A DNA stretch of 64,000 nt from Trogon surrucura (taxonomy: Eukaryota; Chordata; Aves; Trogoniformes; Trogonidae), in the NCBI GenBank assembly GCA_020746105.1, contig CM036617.1, positions 42,685,898 to 42,749,897 of the forward strand, in the 5' to 3' direction. This document shows positions 51,906 through 64,000 of this stretch, one piece after another (the first letter of the stretch is position 1; each line of letters starts with the position of its first letter). A program made the position numbers and the translations under genes. A model generated the notes under the pieces. The model searched no databases. It worked only from the letters and a program-made list of their open reading frames with translations, and was not told the DNA's origin.

Positions 51906-52713
51906 TGTTATCCTTGTTTGAGCTAAACAGAGCTAGTTCTGCTCTTTTCAGCTCTCTTCTAAGAGACATGCATTTTCTGAAGTTAACAGCATATTTTTTC
52001 AGACAGTGCCTGCTTTTAAAAGTGATAACACCTGACGCTTATAGTTACTAACAAGCATTGGTATGCAGAAAGGCTTTTACTTATACTCGCTCTTGTAGTA
52101 ACCAAGATCATGGCTAAATCTCATGTACCATGTTGGAGGTGCCAGGAAATAAAGGCTTGCAAGGAAATAAAAAGCTGCATGTCTGGGGAGTAAGAGATAG
52201 GACAGATGATCCAAACCTGACCAACAAAGTATTCCACTCATTATATATCATGTTCAGTATAAAACTGAGGGATCTTGGGGATTAATCTCTCTTCTTCAAT
52301 GGCTGGTGTCCAAGGAGGACTCCATCTACTCTTCTACCCCCAATCCCAGTTCCGAGTTCCTAAATCCAACTCCTGAATCTCATTCCACTCTGCCACTGAG
52401 CCTGGGACTTCTCAGGTGCCTGCCTGCTCTGCAGCATCAGTGGTGATTGCTATCAGGAAGGAGAGAAGTTGGATTTGTTGTAGGTTTTGTACACATTTCA
52501 TTATTGTCATTTATTTATACATATTACATCTTTATTATTTTCTTATTAGTATTATTATTTTCATTAAAACTGTTGTGGTTTTCTTTTCCAGTCTGTGAGT
52601 GTCCCTGTCTTATTCCTTTTTCTCTTCCCTTTTTGAGGCCAGAGAAGGGTTATTAGAGAGCATCTGTCATTCAGGCTTTACCTGCCTGAAGTGATTTTAA
52701 CCCAAGGAACCCA
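51906..52713 (+). mobile_element. ERV LTR (family 2), sister of 43233-44018
   Basis: It matches the 43-kb LTR in opposite orientation: GTTTGAGCTAAACAGAGCTAG (from 51915), CAGACAGTGCCTGCTTT, AGTGATAACACCTGACG (52020-52037), AGTATAAAACTGAGGGATC (52256-52274) and TCATTAAAACTGTTGTGG near 52562. It keeps TATAAA (52258-52263) and an ATTAAA poly(A)-type signal (52563-52568). The terminal TGTCCTGG is altered (TGTTATCCTTG) and the right edge (AACCCAAGGAACCCA) is approximate. No target duplication was found. Opposite orientation to its sister, 8 kb away, rules out a single provirus. Confidence 0.85.
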
Positions 52714-53196
52714 TACAGAAGACTAATCTATGGTTTTCCAACACAAATTGATTGCCAAAAGTACCCTTATAAAGAAGTGATTATAAGACATGATGGGCAG
52801 AGTCAGGAAAACAAGTTCAGGAAACAGAATTTCAATGCTGGTAGTTAAGCCGAGATTCTGAATGAAGTATTTCCAAAGTACATTTGCTGTCTGAAGTGTG
52901 GCTGACTTAGAAAGGAAAAGCCAACATCACCCACTTCTTCAACACTCTTTTTTTCTCTGCACTCCAACCACAACGTACCCCTCCTGGAAGCTCCTATTCT
53001 CATGTTGTTATTTTTATCCCATTTAAAACCTGTTCTATTGTCAGTGTTACCAACCTCAACACTCTGTTTGCTTGAGTGCTAGCCCTCAAGGCATGCAGGA
53101 GCAACGTGTAAATGCACTGTTCTTGCATTAAGATCTGCTTTACTAATCAAGTTCAATCCAAAATAACTCAGTAGCCAGAGAGGTGCAGATATCACT
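52714..53196. other. Unique spacer
   Basis: Nothing recognisable between the LTR and the CR1 tail. Confidence 0.5.
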
Positions 53197-53640
53197 TTCA
53201 TAGAATCATAGAATCATAGAATGTTAGGGATTGGAAGGGACCTCGGAAGATCATCAAGTCCAATCCCCCTGCCAGAGCAGGAATGCCTAGACTATGCCAC
53301 ACAGGAACGTGTCCAGGCAGGTCTTGAATGTCTCCAGAGAAGGAGACTCCACAACCTCTCTGGGCAGCCTGTTCCAGGGCTCCATCACCCTCACTGAGAA
53401 GAAGTTTCTTCTCGAGTTTAAGCGGAACCTCTTATGTTCCAGTTTCAGCCCATTACCCCTTGTCCTATCAGTGGTTGTCACCGAGAAGAGCCTGGCTCCA
53501 TCCTCGTGACACTCACCCTTGATATATTTGTAAACATTAATGAGGTCACCCCTCAATCTCCTCTTCTCCAAACTAAAGAGCCCCAGCTCCTTCAGTCTTT
53601 TCTCATAAGGGAGATGCTCCACTCACTTAAACTCACAGTT
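53197..53640 (-). mobile_element. CR1 LINE 3' fragment
   Basis: The left edge holds three reversed tail units (TTTCATAGAATCATAGAATC...), followed by GATTGGAAGGGACCTCGG and the minus-strand RT C-terminus. A 111-codon frame at 53287-53622 reads [70 protein letters not shown] and LDTFLCG, intact to the natural ORF2 end. It is the same subfamily as the 28-kb copy but truncated further. It is well preserved and therefore fairly young. Confidence 0.96.
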
Positions 53641-56427
53641 AGAAGGCAATTATTACTACACTCATGTAATAATGAGTAATTAATGCTAGGACCCATATTT
53701 TTCCGTCAGCCATAGACTGCTAAATATACACTGCGTGCAGGTGAAGATTTTTTGTGAAAGAATGCAATGGTGAAAACTAAACGTATATTTAATGCAGCTG
53801 TTCAGCTGGTGTAAATGAGTATAGTTCCATTAGCTACAAAATAAGAACCCAAATCCAAAATAAGTTTCAGGGAAGAAATTTGAATATTGTGAAAATGCTT
53901 TCTGTTGTCAAATCCTGGAAGTACCTACATCAGCACTTCCATTTAGGATCCTGTTACTGCCTGTACATCTAAACTACTGCAAAAGTAGGAGACTCTACCA
54001 TGGAATATCTTCTGTTGATTCAGGCCATCCTTCCACTTTGAAATCATGGAGTTCCATGCTCAAATTCTAAGCATGTCAGCAATGCCAATAGGAATTGTGT
54101 AGGGTGCCCCAATGCCACTGCTGAGGTCAAACCCATCAGAACATGAAATTGCAAATGTAACACCAGGCATTGCAAGACATGCAGAAGTATGACCATTGTG
54201 CACAATAATTCACCACCACAGACAAAAATAGCTTCTTCAATTCCAAAAGGAGATCAAAGACCATACTGCATTCATGATCTCTTGCACGGCTTCTCTTTCA
54301 GTAGATTTAGAGATATCTAAATCTACCATTCTACAATCCTGGTAATAATGAGGCAGGATGTGGTCTACTCAGTAAACTGGAGTGGTTCACACTACATTTT
54401 TGATATGTTCTCCAGGGATCATTTTGCTAATATTAAAATTCCACTAAATTTGAAGAGGGGCAATGTTGCAGCTCTGCTTAACTAATGAGATGTGAATAAG
54501 CACCTTGATATCTATACTTTTGAATCTGATAAAAAATACAAATTTATTGACACTCTATATTTGTGTTTATTATGCTCCAGGCTCTCTCTTTCATGTTTCC
54601 TTTCCATTCTGAAGGACTTTTTTTTTTTCTTTTTTTTTTTGTTTCTTATCCTTTGTTATCAAACCACATTTTTTGTTCTTTGCTCTTGGGAGAAGGACTC
54701 CTTGAAGTTAAAACCAACAATAAAGACAAATCATAATTAGAAATAAGGCATGACATTAATTACAGTTTTTTGAACAGTGAGGATATTAACTAAAATCAGA
54801 GTTTTGCTGATAATTGTACTGAATATTTCATTATTAAAGTTTTTTAACAAAATAGTCAAACTTTGGCTACTCTTCTTGAAGACCAAGTCATTTCACGGAA
54901 CTTTCCCAAGTTTTGTTATGCATAAAGACAGACAAAATAACAACATCTTTTTATTATTTTTTTTTTGCCCCCACTGGACTTAAAATCTCAGTGCTGTTTC
55001 CCAAATTACCGTATGATCATAACTTTCCACACTCGTTTTTTAAACATCTCATTTTCATAAAATTTTCTCAGGCATTTTGTAAAGCAGAGTAACAATAAAG
55101 TAATCAAATTCACACATCCAAATTAAAGAGTCCTCATGCAGAAGCTGGCATTTTTATTGGATTTGCGATAGGCCCCATTCATTGGAAAGAAGTTAATTCC
55201 TTCATGCTTCCTTTTCCTCTCATCCTGAAATGCAGTTGTCTTAGTTAACTTCCTTGTGGCTAAGCCTGTCCTTCTTATAAAACATCCAGAAGAACTGTGA
55301 CATTTCTTGGCAGTCTGAGCAGTAGTGTCAAGCACCAAATGAGAAAGCTTTCAGTGCTCAGCCATGCATAGCCATGGCCTCATGCACAGCTCTGGCCTCA
55401 GGATTGTTGCACGCTGGCTGGGCACTGTGGACAAACTTGCATCACTCTTTCCCTTTTCAAACTAAATTGCTGAATCTGCCCATCCACGGTCACTTCGCAT
55501 AGGGATGAAGGCTCAGTTTAGCCAGCTTAACTTCAGGTAATTACCGAAAACACAGCGGGTTCCTACAGGCCTCTCAGAAATGACACAAACTCCTTCCAGA
55601 GGATGAATGAATCATCCTTTGAAAATGTCTATTTCTTCATGAAGAAAAACTAGGTAATTGTGACACTAATTTCCATGCTCTTAAGAGCACCGAAATTAAT
55701 TTCAGTGCTTCGGGTAGCTGCCTTATGCAGGCATAAATTTACACTAGAAGTATGTTAAGGTTCCTGCTAGAGATGCATAGCAGTAAAGTAAGGCAAAAAA
55801 AAGATGTTCACACCATGTTATTAGGACCAAGGAAGTTCTAAACTACAGAGCAGGAGGAGACACAGGATTCAATCATATGGGAAAGTATTTTAGGAAAGTA
55901 AGTACTGTAAATATTTTATAAGTAACAGGTTTTAGTGAACAAATGAATATTTAACTGAAAGCTGTTTTTCCATTTACAAGTTTTCACTGATTTTTTTACT
56001 GTACACACAAACTATGATGTCTGTATTTTTAAAACACCAAAGAAACATTTATTGTTCCTATACTACAGCAGAAGTAAGTCACAGGAGAAAGATACAGAAA
56101 ATCCTGAATGATGGCAAGAGTTCTGAGACCCAGCTGTGTACTTGCTGATAACTGAGATCGCTATAATGGCTGAAACTTGATGTCCTTTTCACAAAAGTGG
56201 AGATATTTTATTTTTGTTTTTAACTAAGAAGTCCTTACAAAACCACCGAATACTTAGGAAACTATTTTAATTTTCCCTATTTTTAATTTAAACAAAGGCA
56301 GTCGTAATATGAGAAGAAAGTAACTGAACGCTCTCACATCCTCTATGTTTATTCTGAATTGCTGCTAAGGGTCAAATTCTGTCCTCTGATGAACATCTCA
56401 GGAAAGATTTAGTGTCCAGAGACTTTG
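53641..56427. other. Unique DNA, no gene seen
   Basis: T-rich runs occur at 54610-54640 and 54955-54967. No interspersed repeat or gene recognised. Confidence 0.5.
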
Positions 56428-56616
56428 AGGGCCTGTTTAGCTCAGTGGATTGAGTGTGGTGCTTGAAAAACCAAAGGTCGCAGGTTCGATTCTTGTTCGG
56501 TTCTCACGTGTGTTGCCTGACCTAGTCGAGAGGTGACGTCCCTGCCCACAACAGGGAGGTTGGATTAAAATGATCTCTAAGGTCCCTTCCAGCCCAGGCC
56601 ATTCTATGATATGATA
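56428..56616 (+). mobile_element. tRNA-Ile SINE with CR1 tail, copy A (best preserved)
   Basis: Positions 56429-56500 fold like a tRNA. An A box TAGCTCAGTGGAT (56438-56450) is followed by an anticodon arm TGGTG-CTTGAAA-AACCA (loop 56462-56468) and a near-perfect B box GGTTCGATTC (56483-56492). These are internal pol III promoter elements. Head similarity is to tRNA-Ile, with a short variable loop. The body (CACGTGTGTTGCCTGACC, GAGAGGTGACGTCCCTGCCC) is shared with copies B and C. From about 56561 the sequence becomes the CR1 3' UTR (GATCTCTAAGGTCCCTTCCAG), ending ATTCTATGATATGAT. Recognition of that tail by CR1 reverse transcriptase is how such SINEs are known to be copied. A tRNA gene is excluded because the acceptor stem does not close. 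Confidence 0.92.
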
Positions 56617-57344
56617 ACTTACTTCCCAAAGGAATTGTTGCCTTCTGATAGATTTGTAGAGAGATTTCTGTCTCCAGATGGCACACAAATGCAGTTAGCC
56701 TTAAATCAATGACAATATCGAACCAAAAGATACCATGAAACACTTCAGTATCCTTTCCTACATAAAGCAAGTTTGACAATGTGTTTCTCAGGTTACATAT
56801 TATCAGCATAAGAAAAATTGTAATCGCGGAAGCCACTAATGATACACAGATGTTATATTCTACATGATCGGTGCTCTTCAGCTTTGGTCTATACATCTAG
56901 TTTGCCAGTCATTTATCTGGAACATACAGGAGAAGAGTCTCTTTTAATGTAGAAACCTAAGGCTACTTATAAAGAATAGTAGCAAATAGTTCAGAACTCA
57001 TCCCAGAAGAAGTCTGAACATGACTGGAGCATGTAGACTGACCGATGAAAAGGGATTCATTCACTCTTGCATAGCATCTCAACTTTGAAATAGCCAGAGA
57101 AACACAAATCTCTCCCCAGTGAAAGAATTTAAATATCTGGGTCTATGTTTATGGTAGGTCTAGAAATATTGTTAGGCTTTCTTGTAATGTACACCGAAGA
57201 AAAGTACGGACTCAAATCTTTCCATGCTACAGGTGACACCTGCTGAAAAAATCAATAGCACTGGCTCATGAAGATTTGATAAGTAAACTCTTCTGAGATT
57301 CGCAGAAGGACAGAAGGGCACAAACTCAGGTATTTTAGAAGAGG
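56617..57344. other. Unique DNA; weak exon-like frame
   Basis: A minus-strand frame from 56896 runs toward a consensus donor (GGGAA|GTAAGT, intron side 56622-56617), immediately beside the SINE end. It contains a hydrophobic stretch (SLVASAITIFLMLIIC). The upstream acceptor is poor and the family is unknown, so it is not called as a gene. Confidence 0.4.
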
Positions 57345-57884
57345 TGCTAGTTTTGGCTCAGATAGAGTTAATTTTCTTCACGGTAGCTAGTATAGGGCTA
57401 TGTTTTGAATTTGTGCTGAAAACATTATTGATAACGCAGCGATGTTTTAGTTACTGTTGAGCAGTGCTTACGCAGAGTCAAGGACTCTTCAGCCCCTCAC
57501 CTCACCACCTCACCAGTTGACCAAAGGGATATCTCAGACTATGTGATGTCACGCTCAGCATATAAAGATGGAGGAGCATGAAGTAAAGAGGGGATGTTCA
57601 GAGTGATGGTATTTGTCTTCCCAAGTCACTGTCATACATGATGGAGCCCTGCTTTCCTGTAGATGTCTGAACACCTACTTGCTGATGGGAAGGGGTGAAT
57701 TAATTTCTTGCTTTGCTTTGCTTGCATGCACAGTTTTTGCTTTACCTATTAAACTGCAATAAAGTGAGAAAACTCATGGGTTTTCTCACTTTTATCCTTC
57801 TGATTCTCTCTCCTGTCCCACTGGAGGGGAGTGAGTGAGCGGTTGTGTGGGGCTGAGCTGCCAGCTGGGGTTAAATCAATGACA
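57345..57884 (+). mobile_element. Solo ERV LTR (family 1), most complete copy, 540 bp
   Basis: It starts TGCTAGTTTTGGCTCAGATA and ends GGGGTTAAATCAATGACA. It contains TGATGTCA (57544-57551), TATAAA (57561-57566), ATTAAA (57748-57753) and AATAAA (57758-57763), followed by a GGGAGTGAGTGAGCGG U5 end, so U3-R-U5 order is clear. It aligns with 1774-2187 throughout that copy's length and, less closely, with the minus-strand LTRs at 21253 and 39976. Flanks GAGG/CCCA show no target duplication, so the outer bases may be off or mutated. No internal viral genes adjoin. Confidence 0.87.
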
Positions 57885-60800
57885 CCCAAATGACTCCAAA
57901 TTAATTCTCAATTTTATTTTTTTTTTCTGATGGATAGAAAATACATAACTGAGGGGTAAAAGAAATTGAGCCAGTATTAAACTGCACACCTTCTCGCCAT
58001 CACACACATGTTTATATATTGCAAATCTTTAATGTATTAAAGTTAGCACAAATGTAAATAGATTGCCTGAATTCCTCCTAGACACACTGAATGTCTGATA
58101 AATAGACTGTCAAAATATTCCACAGAGCTCCCTCTATTTGATTTTTAGGTAGCTGTGAAAGCACTTATTTTTCAAGACTTGTGCTGGTACAACCTGAAGG
58201 GACTGGGCTTTCCGTCTCTCCGTTTTCTGTATCTTACTGCATTGTAAGCATCATTTCAATTATGTTTGCTTTGATCTTGATGCAAAAGCCAGAATTCTGA
58301 AAAGTAGTAAAGACGTCTTACTTCATGTATACCAATGAATTATTCACTGTGAAGTCACTCACAGCTCATTTATCAGTATACCTCACCTTTATTTGGGTTA
58401 AAGTGAACTTTTGAAAACATCAAGCAGTAACTCCGGAAAAACAACAACATTTTATTTTTTAAAATTAGAAAATAAATAATATATTTAAAAATGTAATTTA
58501 AAAAATCAGAAAATAAATATTTAATGTGTGTAGGCTTTACAATATGTGAAAGTGAAGAAAAAGGTAATGAGAATAGATTAGCATCAGTACTAAAGCTACA
58601 GTCCCCTACCATGGCAGATCCACAGGCAGTGACATTCTATTACAAGAATCTCCAAAATCATATTATTTTTTCTCTTGCTTCCCACTTTATTTTATCAATA
58701 TTCATTGAGTATGGGCTCTATTAAAGACAAAATGTTCCCCGTGTATCTTAGGTTCCGAAGACTGCAAGATCAGAGAATGCAAGAATTACAGTTTGCAAAA
58801 TGGAATCTGATGGACTTTTCCTGAGTCTAGTATTTTATCAAACCCATTTCTAGATTGTTTTACTATCTAGAAATCTGTAGACATCTAATGATGTTATAGC
58901 ATTAAGGAAAAGCAATTTTAAAAATATCATTTATTTTTCCAGCTTCCTTCACAAAAAAACATCCTATTCAGATGTGACCAAGAGAGTCCAGGAAAAAAAA
59001 AAAAAAAGATAAACGTTTGATTTTTCCTGTTTTTCAGTCTTCCTGGTGATTAAACTAGGAAAAAAAAAACAAACCAAAAACAAAGAAACAAATGAACAAA
59101 AAAAACCCCACAACCAACAAAACAAAAACAACCAAAAAAAGTCACCAAACAATCAAAAAAAACCAAATCTGCCCACAGTTTTCCTGTGGATTTATCAGGA
59201 GCTTACTTATGCTTTACTGGAAGAGCCTGGAAGTCCAGTTGTCTCACTGAAGAATTGAGGGGATAGCAAAAGTATCAGGTTGATTTTTTTTTTTCTCATG
59301 TACCTTCAAAATGCTAGATTTGAACCTCTTAGCATTTTAGTAGCCTGTGCTGAGAAAGGAACGAGTTCAACTCTCCATTACTCTTGGTTCTCAAAATGTT
59401 GAGTTAGAGTTAAGCTATTGTAACAGCTTTTTCAATCTTTTCAAACGTGCACTTGAATTAAGAAGTGCAGTCAAGTCGGTAAATTTAAATTGCCTTGACT
59501 CTGAAAATGTCAGTTCAAGCTGAAACAAAATTGTTTTGAAAACTAGTAATTTAATACAAATTGACTATATTACAAAGTAAGCATATATTTGAGTATGCAA
59601 GCCCTATCTAATGCTATTCATTATACTCCCTGAGAACCTGTGAAAAATTAGTATTCTATGCCACTTTTCCCTAGGAAATAGTATCAAATATATTACCACA
59701 CGAAAGGAGGGAAAAATATGTGTTGTAAACCCACACAACCTGATGAGCAATTTTCTTTCTTGTGTTATTCACACATAGCAACAGAAGCATAGCACATATG
59801 CCTCTACAGGTACTGTCCCTTTCATATTTTGTCAAATAACTGAGATTTATAAGGGCCCAAACCCACTTATGTTGGATACATAAAACACTCAGATAATGCA
59901 TTTAAGTTTTTCTGCCTTCTCTACACAGTCATCGAAGCAAAGAATCACCTTCAGGGCATTTCAGAACTGAAATGGGTAAGGTCAATGTGAAAGCCTGTCT
60001 TTCCCCACTGTCTGGTCATTAGCACTGATAAAATGTAGTAAAAAAGATCTTCTGGATATCATTTCCTTTGGGACTCTTTGAGGATACTCTCAAATGATCA
60101 GCTTACCTGTATGGTACTAAACACTTGTCACCTGACTCACACTGTTATCATTGTCTGCTAAATTCGCTATCCACTTCTTTCTCATTTTGCAAGAACAGTG
60201 TAGCATTCAGTTTGGCGCAAAAACGTGTAGTAAAGGCTATTTCTTTAAGATGCTGCGTTTTCTCCTCTTTTAAATAACTTAAGCAATGGGACTCCCACTT
60301 TCTCCTCTGCAAGATTATTAACATTAAGTTTTCCTCATATGCTATTCTCCTTTGTATTACTAATTCATATGTTTTATTATGTTCCTTAATGATATGCACT
60401 GCTGTAATAATAGGTATTTAGTACTCCTTTCCTTCAACTATCAAATTTTCTTGTTGTGTAGCTATTAATGCTTTAGAGACTTTGTCATAAGCACAGTATC
60501 CAAAGTGGGTATTTTTTCACTGTAGTGTGACTACACTTTTTTGATATTAACCTAGCCTTTACTATACACTTCTTCACAATGATTATTTGCTTTGGTGTGC
60601 TGGATTATTATTCTTGCTGACGCTGTAATTGCTATCATATATAGCAATCTGTTTATAAATAAACATGTGGATGAACAGCAGAAAACAAGCTACAGAAATA
60701 ATGTAATGAGAAGCAATTTGCATTTATCAGAACATCACAAAATTGCACAAAGTAACAAGAGAAATAAATATTTTGCATATTATATCCAAAACTCTAAGCT

Positions 60801-63800
60801 GCTTCTCTAAAATATCTGAGGCTTATTGATCACTTACTGGGAACAAGCTCTGATCTGAAGTAGGAACATACCATGAACTGTGACAGTAAACCAGACTTGA
60901 CCATGAATAATGCTGCCTGGGAAATAATGTTTTTATTTTATGAAAATTTGTGAGTTTTTGCAAACTTTCTCATACCAAAATGGAGCAAAGAAAGGTCTTT
61001 CAAAGTTGCTCAAGAGTGGAGACAGAGAGTTACATCCACTCCAGAATGGCAAACAACGGAAGAGAAGATGCCAGTTGGGACTGGAGCCATGCATCTCTCA
61101 GGAGGACTGTGTTCAAATCTCTTACACTGTCAGGCAAAGCAGGAGCTTGAACTTTTCTCTATGTACCAGTGAATGCCATTTACCAAATGTTACAGTGTTA
61201 GGTATTTCCTCTCTCTTTTCTGAAAATGATCGATGGGTGTTGGAAATATTTCTTGGGACAACCTTCACTGGAAATGGTATGTTTCTGAACAAACTGGGAT
61301 TTTGCTGAATGTGTGTTTTCTCACCAAAAAACCCCACACTTGTTTCTTGAAAAATCAGTTCTTACAGTTTCGGTTGTATACTACAAAACTAAACATTGGG
61401 CTTGACAGCAGACTACACTGAGCCAGATCTCAACTGATGAACTCTTGCCCCAGTGTAGCTTATCATTACAGAAATGGTACACCTTTATTTCCTCTTTGCT
61501 CACAAGTTATTAAGTATCTGTGTTTCAGAATATTTTCCTCCATTAAACACTTTCCCCCCGATTTTCAATTTTTCTTGTTTCTTTCCCCCAACCCCTCCTT
61601 ATATTTTTCTTTCTTATTATTTGCTGTTCAGCATCTTCAGATACATAGTGAGAAAGGGAAAAAAAACAAAACAAAGAACGAAGAGGTTTGGTTGTTTAGT
61701 CTTTCAAAACAGAAAGTTAGGCTACTTCTACTCCAATCAAAAAACATTCAAATGTTTTTCAAATTCTTTTACAAACATATTTTAACCAGAACTATTTGTT
61801 GGAGAAGCTCCTAATGAAATTAAGCTGGTTCCTTAGAGCAAACTCTGTTGATTTATGTAGGCAAAAGTTCTGACTCTAAGAGTCCTTGCTATAACTGAGA
61901 GAAAAATAAATCCAAGAAAATACTGTCTTTGCCTGGACATCAGTATATATCAGATACTGAAAGCCTGGAAAGCAGCGTTTAGCTCAGTTTCGTACATAAT
62001 TTCCATTCACCACATCTCCTTAGAAAGAGTCAGCAAATTAAATAATTAGATATATACTCATGGTTGACAATTTAATATATTTTAATGAGGGCAGCAATAT
62101 ATCTGTTTTCAGCACAAAGAAACATCATGCTCTGACAAAAGCACATTATGTTTTCTTACGATGAAAGAGCTGCAGAAACAACTACTGAGAGCATAATACT
62201 ATAAAATGAAAATATGATGAAGATCTTTTTTTCTAGTGTCATATTATTTATGAATATGACACATCAGAGATTGCTAGGGTATGGTACTCTTTTACTTACA
62301 AGTTCAGTAGAGAAGAGAAGGATCATAACTTAAAGACAAAGCCTCAAATGTATTCAGCCATACTTCTCCCTCATGCATGAATGAGTAAGTATTATTCTAC
62401 TTTCAGCTATTAATTTAACTGCTAAAGTGACAGTACTCTTTAATTCATTTTTGTCGCAATTTTAATAGTGGCAAAACGTTAAAGGATTAAAAATAATAAA
62501 AAAATGCTATCTGCAGTCAGCTCCCACCAGAGTCAACTCTACCAGGACAAGTCTAGGCCAAAGACAAGGCCTGATTCTGCATACTAACATGCTATGCAAG
62601 CCCAGGAATTCATTGTGACTACAATCAGCACATATTGGAGCAGTATTTGCCTGAGATTCACACGAATTGTATATAAGATAAACTCAGTTGAAATCAGATT
62701 TACTACCTCCTAGGCTGTACTAGTATCTGTCTTAGCTTAGAGGTATCTCAATCTCTACTTATATGGAAAAAGCACCAATTAAGCAAGTTACTTATGGATG
62801 GAGATCCTCAGAAATTCCATTACTGTGTTTCAAAAATAAGTTTCTCACATAATGTATTTCAATGTGCTGTGATCTAAATCCCCGCATTCACTGTAAATAT
62901 GTTTTTTTTCCTGATTTTTCCTGTTTCTGGTACTGCACACAGGATTTGAAGCTGAAATACAGGAAAATTTGCATGGTTCTCATGCAACTGAAACAAGAAG
63001 TGGTGCTGGAAAGGCAGGAAACCACATGCCCATGTAGCAGCCTTTGCAGCTGGCAGAGGAAATACATGGGCAAAGACCATCATCTGCATAGTCTTCATCT
63101 GACCAGCAGCAACAACTATTAAAGGGTGAAAACACTCATAGGGCATCCTGACCCATTAAGAAAAAGACCTTTGGTGGCCTCCAAGTCAGACCAGACAGAA
63201 CAAGGGGAATTTAGTGAGAAGCTGAGTCAGCTATTTCACTATTTTCTTTGATATGTCCTAAAGCAGATTAAACACAGCATAAGCATGATTGCCTCGGTCC
63301 ACTACTGGACACTGTTTTGAGAAATCAGTCTTAAACAATAAAGCTTTGAAAAGATTTATATAGTTTAAACAATGAGAAATCAAAAGGCACAGTAATTTAA
63401 CATAATATAAAAAATTTGATTTTGTATCATTCACAGTTCTCAGTTTCCTTGTCCACACAGATTGAAACGGTATTTATAAGCAAAATTAGGAGAAAATATG
63501 CTGACTGTGCCTTGCTGAGAATTAAATCCCTAGCAGCACTTTTTGTTGGACAGAGTAGAGTTATGCAGTCTAAAAACAGAAGTGACATCTTTCATGACCA
63601 CCTTAAAAAATGATGATTTCGAAGTATTATTAAAAAATACTTGCAGTTCTAGAAGGGTAAAAAGGCAAAGGAATTTTGAAATTGTCAGCAATGAAGTATG
63701 AAGCAAGATTTAGTTAACAACAAAGAGGACTTTGGTCCTTTACTTTGTAACTTGTGATAAGGTCCAGTGTAGCATAATGTCCTGCACTGCTAAGTAAAGA

Positions 63801-64000
63801 TGGAAACTATATTTCCATGTATCCCATTAATACTCATAAATATGTCACACTTGAGGATTTCCCAATTAAAAAAAAAAAGTAATTATGGACATATGGTACA
63901 CGTATCTGACCACTGCTCACTGCCATACAGCCCTGTATCACTGCAACCCCTCTTGCTTCTTGTTCCTCACACTAAATTCTGAAACTAGGTTTTTCTTTGC
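57885..64000. other. Unique AT-rich DNA to the window end
   Basis: There is no LTR, SINE or CR1 tail. An A-run at 58983-58998 and an A/C-rich block at 59060-59165 create a low-complexity ORF. A strong acceptor-like pyrimidine tract ending CACACAG at 62942 precedes an open frame of 59 codons; this is recorded as a weak exon candidate only. The other short ORFs look random. Confidence 0.5.
59060..59165 (+). repeat. A/C-rich low-complexity block
   Basis: Runs of AAACC, AACAAA and AAAACC over about 105 bases. It encodes only a K/N/Q-rich chance ORF. Confidence 0.85.

Noticed and set aside
43233-52713. A provirus bounded by the two family 2 LTRs
   Set aside because: The LTRs are in opposite orientation, one has its own target duplication, and no gag/pol/env remnants lie between them.
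56429-56500. Functional tRNA-Ile gene
   Set aside because: The acceptor stem does not close, the anticodon loop reads CTTGAAA, and the sequence runs into a shared body and CR1 tail found in two other copies; it is a SINE head.
59046-59258. K/N/Q-rich 70-codon ORF
   Set aside because: It arises from an A/C-rich low-complexity block.
60148-60399. 83-codon minus ORF rich in K, E, L and I
   Set aside because: It looks helical but is typical of AT-rich chance frames; no splice sites or family resemblance.
1-64000. CRISPR arrays, operons, phage or other prokaryotic systems
   Set aside because: The DNA is vertebrate (avian CR1, ERV LTRs, SINEs); no regularly spaced repeats or dense gene runs exist.

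Overview
The window looks like bird nuclear DNA from a gene-poor region. It is AT-rich, has no long open reading frames and no recognisable host gene, and its interspersed repeats are avian. At least nine CR1 (chicken repeat 1) LINE fragments end in the ATTCTATGATTCTATGA-type 3' tail. There are several endogenous-retrovirus LTRs, and three copies of a tRNA-Ile-derived SINE whose 3' end is borrowed from CR1. That SINE architecture resembles the TguSINE1 family described in songbirds, so a passerine is likely (inference from memory, not a database match).

Layout: 1-1773 is unique AT-rich DNA. 1774-3930 is an LTR cut short by a CR1 copy on the minus strand. 3931-11050 is mostly unique. 11055-13440 is a CR1 cluster: one plus-strand tail, then a mosaic of minus-strand CR1 pieces including endonuclease-domain segments joined to 3' tails. 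13440-28310 is a long, nearly repeat-free stretch, interrupted only by a short CR1 tail (about 21070) and one LTR (21253-21647). 28312-29297 is the best preserved CR1, with a 224-codon reverse-transcriptase segment. 29976-30806 is an 831-bp TG...CA element with 10-bp inverted ends and an internal perfect hairpin. 37040-39432 holds two plus-strand CR1 copies and 39976-40530 another LTR. 43233-44018 is a solo LTR with a perfect 5-bp target duplication; its sister copy lies inverted at about 51906-52713. Between them are two SINEs (45942-46119, 48893-49076) and a different solo LTR (46411-47216). 53197-53640 is CR1, 56428-56616 the third SINE, and 57345-57884 another LTR. The rest, to 64000, is unique.

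No protein-coding gene is confidently present. Most short ORFs are chance or lie inside repeats. One stretch (48374-48592, minus) has an open frame flanked by plausible splice sites and is the best host-exon candidate. All retroelement coding regions are truncated or frameshifted, so nothing here appears able to move by itself. I see no bacterial-type operon, CRISPR array or defence system; the interest lies in the repeat architecture.
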